Of a stretch of 64,000 nt of DNA, positions 25,501 through 34,680 are shown piece by piece. Location: NCBI RefSeq assembly GCF_024733845.1, contig NZ_JANRHG010000004.1, positions 1 through 64,000 of the forward strand, written 5' to 3'. The position numbers and the translations under genes were made by a program. This DNA comes from Neomoorella sulfitireducens (lineage in GTDB: Bacteria; Bacillota; DSM-521; Neomoorellales; Neomoorellaceae). Position 1 is the stretch's first letter; the number at the start of each line of letters is the position of its first letter. Under the pieces are notes generated by a model. It searched no databases and had not been told where the DNA came from. It saw nothing but the letters and a program-made list of their open reading frames with translations.

Positions 25501-26220
25501 ATGGCCGAAACGCAAAATTTCTGGCCGTCATGGCCGGCGGTTCCTCCGGGCGGCCACCGCTTACCGCCCCTACCTTACCCATATAATGCCTTAGAACCTG
25601 TCATCAGCGAAAGACAGTTGCGCATCCATCACGATCGTCACCACCTGACTTATGTCGAGGGCCTCAATAAAGCGGAGTTAAAGCTGGTTGAAGCACGCCA
25701 GAAAGGCGATTTTGCCCTGGTGAAGCACTGGGAACGGGAGCTGGCTTTTCACGGTTCGGGCCATATCCTGCACAGTATCTATTGGACGGTGATGAGTCGG
25801 TGGGGGGGAGGCGGCCCGGGGAGTTTGCTGCGGGAAAAAATAAACAGTTATTTTGGCAGCATGACGGCCTTTCAGGAACAGTTTATAAAAGCAGCTGTTG
25901 ATGTGGAAGGTTCCGGGTGGGCGATTTTGGTCTGGCAACCGGCCTGGGGCCGCCTGGAAATCCTGACGGCGGAGAAGCACCAGGATTTGACCCAGTGGGG
26001 CGGCATCCCCATCCTGGTGCTGGATGTGTGGGAACACGCTTATTACCTGGACTACCAGAACCGGCGCGCCGATTATGTCAAGGCCTGGTGGCAACTGGTC
26101 AACTGGCTGGAGGTAGAAAGGCGCCTGCAGATGGCTATCCGGGCCTGGGTACCTTTGACTATTGATAATTATCCGGGGATGGTCCTGGCAGAAGAAAGTA
26201 AAACCAGCTTCCCGGTATAG
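25501..26220 (+). CDS. Superoxide dismutase, Fe/Mn family
   Basis: A 239-residue SOD with an N-terminal extension of about 25 residues. Metal ligands are visible as His in IHHDRHHLTYVEG, His in AFHGSGHILHSIYW, and Asp plus His in VLDVWEHAYYLDY. It removes superoxide in the cytoplasm. ATG at 25501 has AGGAGG seven bases upstream; an ATG at 25495 is too close to it. Fe and Mn forms cannot be told apart here. Confidence 0.92.
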   Translation: MAETQNFWPSWPAVPPGGHRLPPLPYPYNALEPVISERQLRIHHDRHHLTYVEGLNKAELKLVEARQKGDFALVKHWERELAFHGSGHILHSIYWTVMSRWGGGGPGSLLREKINSYFGSMTAFQEQFIKAAVDVEGSGWAILVWQPAWGRLEILTAEKHQDLTQWGGIPILVLDVWEHAYYLDYQNRRADYVKAWWQLVNWLEVERRLQMAIRAWVPLTIDNYPGMVLAEESKTSFPV

Positions 26221-26559
26221 AGGCGGCTGCTCCCGGCTCCTGCCCCGGAAAGTTCCTCAACATACAGAATAAAACACCCATGCCGCCGGGCGGCACAGCA
26301 GCCGGAAGAAAACACGACAGCCGGCTTCTTTCAGGAACCGGTTTCAGCCTGTTCCTGCCCTCTCGACTTCAGACCTCTTGCCTCCGGCCTCCGTTTTCAA
26401 GGCCGACCTCTCCGACTGGGGACATTGCTCCCAGGGGGGTGAGGCGCGAGGTGGGATCCGGCGGAAGATGGAGGCAAAGCCACGGCACGAAGATGCTCGA
26501 TAAAAGCTCGGCCCATCCTATATAGGGCGCCAATTTACAGGCCCATGGGTACGGCCTGT
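26221..26559. other. Intergenic stretch without a recognised gene
   Basis: Between the convergent SOD and GH57 genes. It holds a perfect GC palindrome, TGCCGCC-G-GGCGGCA (about 26281-26295), two AGCCGG copies, and pyrimidine/purine-rich tracts. A plus-strand open frame of 81 codons (26280-26525) has no ribosome site and no family resemblance, so it is not called. Confidence 0.6.
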
Positions 26560-28146
26560 TTAACTGCTGGCGAAAACCCGGTAGTTGATATCCGGGAAGA
26601 TATTATTATCCTCCTCCATAGCCTGCACCTTTTCCGGGTCCAGGTCATTTTTATTGATAGAGCGGGCAAGGTCCCAGAAGTTGAGCAGGTGTTTTTTCGT
26701 CCGGCTGACGGCGTAGTCAACCATAGTCCCGGTTTTCATGATGAAGGCCCAGTCGCTGCTCTGGGCTACCAGGAGTTCCCTGGCAGCCTGGTTTAAGGCG
26801 CGTAGCAGCAGGCCCGCTGCGTTCTGGTACCGGTTGGCCAGGTGGATCATTTCCTCGGCAGCGTGGTGGAGATGGCGGTAAATCCAGTCGTTGGAACCCT
26901 CCAGCCAGACTTCGTTATAACCGTTGTTCCCCCAGCTGGACATGCAGGGCGTGGCCGGTTGGTTGACGGGGAAGCGCTCCAGGTACTCGCTCGGGGTGAT
27001 AAAAGTAAAGGGCTGATGGGCTAGACCCGCCACCTGGCGGAAGAGGGATTCCAAAAATTGGGGCCCCTCAAACCACCAGTGTCCGAAGAGCTCAGCATCA
27101 TAGGGGCAGACAATGAGGGGCGGGCGGTCCATGTATCCGGCCAGGTAGTTAATCTGGTGTTCCCTGTTAAAAAGGAAATTGCCGGCGTGGATGTGGGCTT
27201 TGAAACTCGCCCATTCTGGTACATAAGGCTCTTTATAATTGGATTTGCCGGTAATGCGGTAGTACTTCAGGCCCGTATCTACCCGCAGGCCGGAGGGATG
27301 GATGTACGGCTTGATATAATCGTAATCCAGGTCATAGCCGATATCCCGGTAAAATTCCCGGTAATCGAAATCGCCGGGGTAGCCTTCCTGGGCACTCCAC
27401 ACCTGCTCCGAAGACTCAAGGTCGCGGCCGAAAGCAGCAACTCCTGCCGGGGTATAGACAGGAGCAAAAATACTGTAGCGCGGCCGCGGCGTGGCGTAAA
27501 GGAGACCGTGGGCGTCGACAAAAAAATATTTGATGCCGTAATCCTTTAAAATGACATCGTCACCCGGATTGTAGGCACATTCGGGCAGCCAAAGGCCTGC
27601 CGGCGGGCGGCCAAAGAGGCGGCGGTGGTTGTTGACGGCCACTTCCACCTGGGCCCGGACTACTTCTCGCTGGAGGCCGATTAAGGGCAGGTAGCCGTGG
27701 GTGGCGGCGCAGGTGATGATTTCTACTTTACCGCTGTCCTGGAGTTCCCGGAAGGCATTAGTAAGATTGCCGCCGTACGCCAGATAGGTGCAGTATACTT
27801 TTTCAAAGAGATCCTGGTACATGCGGGCCAGGATGTGGAAGCGCGGGTCGTTCCTGGTACGCCAGACCTCCCGGGCGGCCAGTTCCCGCCGGCGTTCCAG
27901 GTAACGGCGATAATGCTCCTGGACCAAAGCGTCAGCCATCATCGCTGTTAAAGGCGGGCTTAAGGAAATGGTAATTTTGTAGGGTATCTTGTCCCAGTTG
28001 AGGCGCTGGCAGACATGGATCAGGGGGATGTAGGTTTCGGTAACGGCCTCGTGAAACCACTTTTCGGCCAGGGAAAAGTCGTCTTCTGGATCGCGGACAT
28101 AGGGTAAGTGAGCATGTAAAACCAGGGCAACATAGCCACGGGGCAT
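26560..28146 (-). CDS. Glycoside hydrolase family 57 protein (alpha-glucan branching enzyme type)
   Basis: A 528-residue GH57 enzyme. It opens GYVALVLHAHLPYVRDPEDD, has the nucleophile region GLWLPECAYNPG and the acid/base region CPYDAELFGHWWFEGP, and ends with an all-helical domain. These are the features of GH57 1,4-alpha-glucan branching enzymes. ATG at 28146 has AAAGGAAG upstream; a start at 28200 adds a basic tail without a ribosome site. It lies next to a DUF4912 gene and divergent from GH15, forming an alpha-glucan cluster. Confidence 0.9.
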   Translation of the reverse strand: MPRGYVALVLHAHLPYVRDPEDDFSLAEKWFHEAVTETYIPLIHVCQRLNWDKIPYKITISLSPPLTAMMADALVQEHYRRYLERRRELAAREVWRTRNDPRFHILARMYQDLFEKVYCTYLAYGGNLTNAFRELQDSGKVEIITCAATHGYLPLIGLQREVVRAQVEVAVNNHRRLFGRPPAGLWLPECAYNPGDDVILKDYGIKYFFVDAHGLLYATPRPRYSIFAPVYTPAGVAAFGRDLESSEQVWSAQEGYPGDFDYREFYRDIGYDLDYDYIKPYIHPSGLRVDTGLKYYRITGKSNYKEPYVPEWASFKAHIHAGNFLFNREHQINYLAGYMDRPPLIVCPYDAELFGHWWFEGPQFLESLFRQVAGLAHQPFTFITPSEYLERFPVNQPATPCMSSWGNNGYNEVWLEGSNDWIYRHLHHAAEEMIHLANRYQNAAGLLLRALNQAARELLVAQSSDWAFIMKTGTMVDYAVSRTKKHLLNFWDLARSINKNDLDPEKVQAMEEDNNIFPDINYRVFASS

Positions 28147-28272
28147 GGTTTTCTTCCTTTCTGATTTCCGGACTTCCTGCCTTCGACTTCTATGGTTCAA
28201 AGTTGGTGAAGGTTGGGAAGGGGGAGACGAGTTATATGGTAATTAAGGGAAGGGCCTTCAGGTCGCCCTTAT

Positions 28273-28863
28273 TCATTTTTTTACCAGTTCGGGAGAGCTT
28301 AGACCCCTTCCCTTGCCGTAACGTTCTACCGCCTGCCAGCAGGCTTCCAGGGGCGGCCACAGGGGGTCAATAACGCTGCTGGGTTTATCGGCCGGGGTAG
28401 TGACGATATTGGATCGAGCTATGGTAACAAAGCCGTATTCCGGGAACCAGCGCCCCAGGTCAACACAAAAGGTGCTGCAGGGTTTACCGGTATGGATATA
28501 CCAGTTGTCGGCCATATCAGTGATGGCAATTTCAAAAAAGGGTGCCTGGAGAAAATCATAGGGATGGTTGGTAAGGTCGTAAATCCTTAGTTTTGGAAGG
28601 GATTTTTCCCAGGCTGTCAAACCAAAGCGCCGCTTAAGTTCATCTTTTTTAGTATCGCTTAACTCCCAGTAGGCATAGAGCCAGTAAGGGTCCTTTACCA
28701 TCAGGACAATTTCATCTTTACCGTATTTTACTGGCAAATCCTGGGATACCGGTAAATGCGCAGGTAATGGTTTAGCTGCCGGGCGGGTTGCCTGCCGGCG
28801 CCGGTACCAGAAAAAGACCCCGGACAGGAAAGCTATGATAAACAGGGCGATTAAGGTTATCAT
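28273..28863 (-). CDS. DUF4912 protein with an N-terminal membrane anchor
   Basis: A 196-residue protein. One membrane segment, MITLIALFIIAFLSGVFFWY, is followed by a basic stretch. A DUF4912 domain then begins with EIVLMVKDPYWLYAYWELSD and includes LRIYDLTNH and WYIHTGKPCSTFCVDLG. The fold is thought to be carbohydrate-module-like, and family members often sit beside GH57 enzymes. Starts at 28863 (ATG) or 28929 (GTG) are both possible; the first puts the membrane segment at the N-terminus. It could tether glucan enzymes to the membrane. Confidence 0.75.
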   Translation of the reverse strand: MITLIALFIIAFLSGVFFWYRRRQATRPAAKPLPAHLPVSQDLPVKYGKDEIVLMVKDPYWLYAYWELSDTKKDELKRRFGLTAWEKSLPKLRIYDLTNHPYDFLQAPFFEIAITDMADNWYIHTGKPCSTFCVDLGRWFPEYGFVTIARSNIVTTPADKPSSVIDPLWPPLEACWQAVERYGKGRGLSSPELVKK

Positions 28864-28980
28864 GCAATAATCCCCGCTCTCTGGTGGAATAATGCTAATG
28901 AACTTAAACTCATCGCTTAGTATATCCACTTACCCCGACTTTATTGCCGCTTAAATGAGGAAAGTAAAGGGGTGTTAACT

Positions 28981-30948
28981 ATGGCGCGAGAACTGGTTTT
29001 GGGGAACGGGCGTTTGTTGATTAATTTTGATGCTGAATTTAATATGCGTGATTTATATTATCCCTATGTCGGCTGGCCCAACCACATCGGCGGGGAGAGG
29101 AATCGCCTGGGCTGCTGGACGGATGGTCGTTTCAGCTGGCTGGGAAGCGGAGAATGGGAGCGGGAGGTAGGCTATGAAGCGGATACCCTGGTAGGCCATT
29201 GCCGGGCCAGGCATAAAGGAATGGAACTGGAAATAATTATCGACAATGCCGTCCATTTTCAAGAAGATATCTACCTGGCCCGGATTATAGTTCACAATAT
29301 GGCCCCTCGCGCCCGGGAAGTGCGGCTGTTTTTTTATCATGATTTTACTTTGAATGAATCCCCCATCGGTGATACAGTGACTTACTTGCCGGATCAGAAG
29401 GTTTTACTTCATTATAAACGGGGACTTTATCTTTTAATTAATGGACGCGCGGGGGCTAATATTTTTTTCCAGTTTGCCACCGGTAACAAGCGCTTTCGCG
29501 GTGCCGAGGGAACCTGGAGGGATGCAGAGGACGGCTGGCTGGAGGGCCATCCTATCCACCACGGTTCGGTAGACAGTACCTTTAGCTTTCGCCTGCAGCT
29601 GGCCGCCGGGGAGAGAGGGGAGATTACATACTGGATTGTGGCTGCCGAAAATTTTACGGCTGCCAGAGAGTTAAATAACCGGGTGCTTTCCCAGGGAGTA
29701 AAAAACCTGCTAGCAGGCACAGCGGCTTACTGGCGGGGCTGGGTCTATAAAAATGGACGCGATTTTGCCGATTTACCCCCGGCGGTAGTTGAACTTTATC
29801 ACCGCAGTCTTCTGGTCATGCGCACCCAGATCGACAACCGGGGAGCGATCCTGGCGGCTACCGATAGCGACATCTTGGCGGATGCCCGGGATCACTACGG
29901 CTACTGCTGGCCCAGGGATGGGGCTCTTGTAGCCGGCGCCCTGGACCAGGCTGGGTATAGCGAATTAACGACCGGCTTCTTTTATTATTGTTCCAGGGTA
30001 CTGGAAAAGGACGGCTTTTTTTATCAAAAATATAATCCCGACGGCAGCCTGGGATCCAGCTGGCTGCCGCCGGTGCACCGTGGTGAGTGTATTTTACCCA
30101 TCCAGGAAGACGAAACCGCCCTGGTCCTTTGGGCCCTGGGCCAGTCCTTTCGCCTGGGACGAAATTGGGTTCTCGTGCACGATCTTTACCCGGCCCTGGT
30201 ACGCCCGGCGGCCGATTTTCTGGTGGAATATCGCTATCCTGAGCTGGGGCTGCCCCTGCCCAGCTATGACCTCTGGGAAGAACGGCGGGGTATCTTTTCT
30301 TTTACTTCTGCTGCCGTGTATGCCGGGTTGACTACCGCTGCAGATATAGCGCGACTGGCCGGGGATATTTTCCGGGAAGACCGTTATCGGCGGGCAGCGG
30401 TAGAGGTTGGGCGGGGGATTAACGAGCATCTTTATTCTCCGGATCTGGGGCGCTTCATCAGGGGGATTTACAGGGAAGATGACGGTAGCCTGGTGCCCGA
30501 TTTTACCCTCGATGCCAGCCTCGCGGCCCTGGCTTTTTTGGAAGTAATACCGGTGCATGACCCGCGCCTGCAACGGACTATGGCGGCTGTGGAGGAAGGA
30601 TTGAAGGTCAGGACGGAAATCGGCGGTATTGCCCGCTACACCGGCGACTATTACTTTCGCAAAAGCGATAACCTCCAGGTTGCTCCGGGTAATCCCTGGT
30701 TTATTTGCACCCTTTGGCTGGCTGAGTGGTACGCTTTAAGGGCGCAAAATTTAAATGACCTGGATGCAGTTCGCCGTATTCTTACCTGGGCGGCGGAACG
30801 GGCAACCCCGGCCGGCATGCTCCCCGAGCAACTGCACCCCTTCACCGGCGAACCCCTGTCCGTTTCTCCCTTGACCTGGTCCCATGCCACCTTTGTAAGC
30901 GCCGTAGAAAAATACCTCGCCCGGAAGCGGCAATTGCAGGTACAATAA
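28981..30948 (+). CDS. Glycoside hydrolase family 15 protein (glucoamylase/glucodextranase type)
   Basis: A 655-residue GH15 enzyme with no signal peptide, so probably cytoplasmic. The N-terminal beta domain starts LGNGRLLINFDAEFNMRDLY. The (alpha/alpha)6 barrel has GYCWPRDGALVAGALDQAGY. The catalytic acid region is YDLWEERRGIFSFTSAAVYA, and the C-terminal part has SVSPLTWSHATFV with the upstream LPEQ. It would release glucose from alpha-glucans or cleave trehalose-like sugars. ATG at 28981 follows AAAGGGGTG. Confidence 0.9.
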   Translation: MARELVLGNGRLLINFDAEFNMRDLYYPYVGWPNHIGGERNRLGCWTDGRFSWLGSGEWEREVGYEADTLVGHCRARHKGMELEIIIDNAVHFQEDIYLARIIVHNMAPRAREVRLFFYHDFTLNESPIGDTVTYLPDQKVLLHYKRGLYLLINGRAGANIFFQFATGNKRFRGAEGTWRDAEDGWLEGHPIHHGSVDSTFSFRLQLAAGERGEITYWIVAAENFTAARELNNRVLSQGVKNLLAGTAAYWRGWVYKNGRDFADLPPAVVELYHRSLLVMRTQIDNRGAILAATDSDILADARDHYGYCWPRDGALVAGALDQAGYSELTTGFFYYCSRVLEKDGFFYQKYNPDGSLGSSWLPPVHRGECILPIQEDETALVLWALGQSFRLGRNWVLVHDLYPALVRPAADFLVEYRYPELGLPLPSYDLWEERRGIFSFTSAAVYAGLTTAADIARLAGDIFREDRYRRAAVEVGRGINEHLYSPDLGRFIRGIYREDDGSLVPDFTLDASLAALAFLEVIPVHDPRLQRTMAAVEEGLKVRTEIGGIARYTGDYYFRKSDNLQVAPGNPWFICTLWLAEWYALRAQNLNDLDAVRRILTWAAERATPAGMLPEQLHPFTGEPLSVSPLTWSHATFVSAVEKYLARKRQLQVQ

Positions 30949-31046
30949 CCTTTGCAAATATTTGGGGCATGTTATATATTTTAAAGAAAGCCTGCTGCTG
31001 GCGTTGTGGTATTGCTCCTATAGTTAAAGCAAATGTGGTGAGGCAA

Positions 31047-31745
31047 ATGAAGGGAGAAACGGAGAAAATACCCTGGAATCTATGGCACTGTCTCCTGGTA
31101 TTGCTGAGTATGGTGGCGGCGGGTTACGGTATGGCATTACTGGTGCGCTTTTTTGCTCCGGGGTTGTCCCTGGCCTGCCGTTACCTGCTGGTTGGTCTGG
31201 CCCAGGGTGCGGCCGTCTTGGGGGGGCTCCATTATATCGTCCGCGTTAAAAACGGCCTGGGATTGGAAGCTGTGGGCTTAAAAACCGCTTCCATCCCCAT
31301 GGCCATAACCTCAGGCCTGGGGGGCGGGCTGGTTTTATTTTTGCTGGTAATCATAGTGGGTAGCCTGTTGCAGTTATTTTTACCTGATCAGGCGCCCCAG
31401 CCTTTCACTGAACTGGTCGTCAATGCCCGGCGGCCCGGCGATCTAGCCATACCGCTGTTTCTTGCTTCTTTTTTTGCTCCCGTGACAGAAGAACTTTATT
31501 TCCGGGGTTTTCTTTTTCCCGCCCTCAAAGAACGTTACGGGTTGAAAAAGGGTCTCCTCGGTAGCGGCTTAATCTTTGCCCTGCTCCACCTCGATCTTGT
31601 CCGCTTCCTGCCCCTTGCCCTGGGTGGCGTCGGCCTGGCCTATCTTTATGAACGGACGGGAAGCGTCCTCTCTGCCATTGTCGCCCATGCTACCTGGAAT
31701 ACAATCATGATTTTCCTTCTTTATTTTGCTCTGCGGTGGGTATAA
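31047..31745 (+). CDS. CPBP family intramembrane metalloprotease
   Basis: A 232-residue membrane protein with about seven hydrophobic segments. The protease motifs are TEELYFRGFLFPAL (EExxxR), FALLHLD (FxxxH) and HATWNT (HxxxN). Homologues include CAAX-processing enzymes and bacteriocin-immunity proteins; the substrate is unknown. ATG at 31047 has GGTGAGG upstream; the longer frame from 30969 is Cys-rich and unlikely. The gene is four bases upstream of rlmD. Confidence 0.85.
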   Translation: MKGETEKIPWNLWHCLLVLLSMVAAGYGMALLVRFFAPGLSLACRYLLVGLAQGAAVLGGLHYIVRVKNGLGLEAVGLKTASIPMAITSGLGGGLVLFLLVIIVGSLLQLFLPDQAPQPFTELVVNARRPGDLAIPLFLASFFAPVTEELYFRGFLFPALKERYGLKKGLLGSGLIFALLHLDLVRFLPLALGGVGLAYLYERTGSVLSAIVAHATWNTIMIFLLYFALRWV

Positions 31746-31748
31746 AAC

Positions 31749-33053
31749 ATGCAGAAAATCGATATAACCGGTCTCAACCACGAAGGGGCGGGAGTGGGCC
31801 GCCTGCAAGGCGGCATGGTAGTATTTGTGCCGGGAGCCCTGCCGGGAGAAAGGGTAAAAATTGAAATCGTGGCCAGGAAAAAACATTATGCCCTGGCGCG
31901 GCTGCTGGAGATCGAAAAAGCTTCCCCGGATCGGGTGTTACCTCCCTGCCCGGAGGTGTACCAATGTGGTGGCTGTCACCTGCAGCATCTCGACTACCGG
32001 GCCCAGCTTTTATGGAAACGGCGCCAGGTTGTTGAAGCCCTGCGGCGCCTGGGAGGTTTGCGGGACGTTAGCGTCTTGCCGGTCCTGGGAATGGCCAACC
32101 CGTGGGGATACCGTAACAAGGTGCGGCTTCATGTGGCTGGTAACCGCCTCGGTTTTTACCAGCCGGGAAGCCATGAGGTAGTCCCCTTTGCCCATTGCCG
32201 TCTCCTGCCATCCGGGCTTCTGGAACTTGCCCGGGAGATAGCCCGTCTATTGCCGGGCCTGGAAAAGGGCCTGGAACACGTGACCCTGCGCCAGGGCCGG
32301 GCTACAGGGGAGATGCTGGTGGCCCTTGAGGCCCGGTCCGGCTGGCCGGGGGCAAAGGTGTTGTCTGGGGAACTGGCCGGTCGCTTCCCGGAACTGGTGG
32401 GAATAGTAGCCCATCCTACTAAAAATGACAGGGGAGGGTTTAGGGAAACCCTTCTTTTCGGGAGGGATTACCTGGAGGAACGCCTGGGTGCACTGCGTTT
32501 CCATATATCGGCTACGACCTTTTTTCAGGTAAATTCGGCCCAGGCCGAGGTCCTTTACGACCGGGCAGGGGATTTGGCCGGCCTGCGGGGCGGTGAAGAG
32601 GTCCTGGATGCCTACTGTGGTAGCGGGTCGATTGCCATGTGGTTGAGCCGGCGGGCGGGTATGGTTACCGGGGTGGAAGTGGTAGAAGGAGCCGTTAAAG
32701 ACGCCCGGCGTAATGCTGTTTTAAATAAGATTAATAATCTCAGCTTTCATGTCGGGGCTGCGGAAAGGGTATTACCGCGCCTGGCCGGGGAAGGTTACCG
32801 GCCGGAAGTAGTTGTTTTGGACCCGCCCCGGTCCGGTTGCGACCGCCGGGTGCTGGCAGCCGTAGCGGCCATGCAACCCCGCCGGATAGTTTATGTTTCC
32901 TGCAACCCGTCGACGCTGGCCCGGGACCTGTCCTACCTGCAAAAAACAGGGTTCACCCTTGGACCGATGCAACCGGTGGATATGTTTCCCCACACCCATC
33001 ACATTGAGTGCGTGTGCTGCCTAGACCGGATGGAGGTTTGTTATCCGAATTAG
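31749..33053 (+). CDS. rlmD: 23S rRNA (uracil-C5)-methyltransferase, RlmD/RumA family
   Basis: A 434-residue protein. It has an N-terminal TRAM domain to about residue 55, a [4Fe-4S] motif CPEVYQCGGCHLQHLDY, a SAM-binding region DAYCGSGSIAMWL, and the catalytic VYVSCNPSTLARDL near the end. It methylates C5 of a uridine in 23S rRNA (or, in some relatives, tRNA). RlmD, RlmCD and TrmA-like variants cannot be separated here. The 3' end overlaps the convergent tusA-like gene by 33 bases. Confidence 0.88.
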   Translation: MQKIDITGLNHEGAGVGRLQGGMVVFVPGALPGERVKIEIVARKKHYALARLLEIEKASPDRVLPPCPEVYQCGGCHLQHLDYRAQLLWKRRQVVEALRRLGGLRDVSVLPVLGMANPWGYRNKVRLHVAGNRLGFYQPGSHEVVPFAHCRLLPSGLLELAREIARLLPGLEKGLEHVTLRQGRATGEMLVALEARSGWPGAKVLSGELAGRFPELVGIVAHPTKNDRGGFRETLLFGRDYLEERLGALRFHISATTFFQVNSAQAEVLYDRAGDLAGLRGGEEVLDAYCGSGSIAMWLSRRAGMVTGVEVVEGAVKDARRNAVLNKINNLSFHVGAAERVLPRLAGEGYRPEVVVLDPPRSGCDRRVLAAVAAMQPRRIVYVSCNPSTLARDLSYLQKTGFTLGPMQPVDMFPHTHHIECVCCLDRMEVCYPN

Positions 33054-33287
33054 CCATTCTCCCTCCCTTAAAAGTTCAACCCTTTGCACTTCGTATCCCT
33101 GCCTTTTAGCCAGGTCGGGGACGTCCTTTGTTGCGGCAGGACAATCCACTAACAGGTCTAAATAGCTGTCTGACGGCAGCTTTTCCAGAATGGCCGTGAT
33201 AGCGTATTTGGGATAGGGGCACATCCATCCGCGCATATCAACCTGATAATGGTTATCGTTTACTTTAACTGCTTTAAGCTCTTTCAT
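33021..33287 (-). CDS. TusA/SirA-family sulfur carrier (YedF-like)
   Basis: An 88-residue protein with the CPxP motif MRGWMCPYPKYAITAI near residue 22, whose Cys carries persulfide in TusA. The first 14 bases overlap the end of the YeeE/YedE gene, so the two are coupled. The pair is a common sulfur-uptake and delivery module. Confidence 0.88.
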   Translation of the reverse strand: MKELKAVKVNDNHYQVDMRGWMCPYPKYAITAILEKLPSDSYLDLLVDCPAATKDVPDLAKRQGYEVQRVELLREGEWLIRITNLHPV

Positions 33288-34539
33288 GCTTACCGGCCTC
33301 CACCCAGAGGATAAATAAGTAGAATAGAATTAAGAAACCGTAGATAAAGGCGAGGGCTCCTCCCCACCCCAATAATTGAGGCAGAAATACCGGCTTGCCA
33401 TAAAGCCACCCCTGGCCGACTTTCTGGCCGTAGATGTGGACCCAGGCTCCGGAAGTTAACATGGCCGTTAAAATCGCCGTCCAGGAACGAGTGTAACCTT
33501 CGCCGCTGCGGGCCAGGATGCCCACGCCGCATCCCCCGGCCAGGACCATGCCGGCACCGAAAATGAAACCGCCGGCGATATTATGCCATCCGGCAGGGAA
33601 AACCATGTGATCGGGTTGATAGCCCTGGGCCTTGAGGAGGGCGAAACCCATGACGCCTACGGCCATTCCCAGCAATATCCATTTCATAACCTTGCCGTCA
33701 CGGCTCACCAGAATTTCGCGGAAAGCCCCTGCAAAACAAAGACGCGAACGCTGGATAATGAGCCCGAAAAGGATGCCGAATAAAAACAGACCTGCATTTT
33801 TGGGCATGCCTGCCAGGTAATAAATGACGGCAAGGAGAAGTGCAAGGGAGAATACCAGGACACCCCACTGGGGTTGACGGGATAAAACCTTCACCCCTTG
33901 CGTTTCACCCTTTGGGGCGGCGGAGAAGTCCAGCTTCTGCATAGCTTTGTGCATCTGATATTGGAGAATCCTGCCTCCTACATAGGCTCCCAGCAGGAGC
34001 CCCACAGCAGACAGGGGGCCGCTTAAAGAAAAGGCCATAGTAGCTACCCAGAATCCTCCCACATTACATGGGGGCATGAGGAGCGTACCGAAGCCCATCA
34101 GTATGCCCCCGGCAGCGCCCCAGAGATAACCCTGCCAGTCTTCTTTGCGGATTTTAAATTCACGGGCCAGCAGGGCAGCCCCGAGGGCGCCGACTATAAT
34201 ACCTATGTCAATCATGCTATGCATGTCCAGGTAAATAGGTTTTACAGGGTAAGGTGCAAAGGGGCTTTCCGTTTTGATTCCCATTATGTTATACAACCAG
34301 CTTCCCCACATGGCCATTTGGGGAAAGACGCCCAGGGCCCGGGCATACATGAACATAAATAGATTGGTAATGGTCAGAGCAAAAACACCCGCTCCGATAG
34401 GCCAGGGTTCGGTAAAAATCCTTGACCAACCACCTTTTAATGACTGCCAGACATAGCTTTTAGAGCTCAAGGTATCATCTCGCTCCTTCGGGGTTGATAT
34501 GCCAACGATATTCGCTGTGATATTATAGAATCCTGCCAT
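33274..34539 (-). CDS. YeeE/YedE family (DUF395) sulfur-transport membrane protein
   Basis: A 421-residue protein with about ten membrane segments. Conserved Cys motifs MPPCNVGGFWVATMAFS and LAGGCGVGILARSGEG mark the two repeats that conduct thiosulfate in YeeE. It starts at ATG behind AAGGAAT; TTG at about 34470 behind GGAGCGAG is an alternative. It pairs with the TusA-like protein and is divergent from the sigma-54 activator gene. Confidence 0.88.
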   Translation of the reverse strand: MAGFYNITANIVGISTPKERDDTLSSKSYVWQSLKGGWSRIFTEPWPIGAGVFALTITNLFMFMYARALGVFPQMAMWGSWLYNIMGIKTESPFAPYPVKPIYLDMHSMIDIGIIVGALGAALLAREFKIRKEDWQGYLWGAAGGILMGFGTLLMPPCNVGGFWVATMAFSLSGPLSAVGLLLGAYVGGRILQYQMHKAMQKLDFSAAPKGETQGVKVLSRQPQWGVLVFSLALLLAVIYYLAGMPKNAGLFLFGILFGLIIQRSRLCFAGAFREILVSRDGKVMKWILLGMAVGVMGFALLKAQGYQPDHMVFPAGWHNIAGGFIFGAGMVLAGGCGVGILARSGEGYTRSWTAILTAMLTSGAWVHIYGQKVGQGWLYGKPVFLPQLLGWGGALAFIYGFLILFYLFILWVEAGKHERA

Positions 34540-34680
34540 GTTTTATATTCCTTTTTGGAATATTAGAACGACCAGTTGCGGAAGGGTACGAGGCACTCAG
34601 CAAATTGGGCGGGTTGCAGGCGGGAACACGAAATGTTAACATAAAAAAGAACAAGACAACCATCCGGGGAGGGGAGAAAA

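Noticed and set aside
26280-26525. Plus-strand 81-codon frame after superoxide dismutase
   Set aside because: No Shine-Dalgarno, no family pattern, and low-complexity Ser/Arg/Pro content.
34600-34620. Sigma-54 promoter before the activator gene (GGGCGGGTTGCAGG)
   Set aside because: GG and GC are nine bases apart instead of twelve, so polymerase contact would fail.
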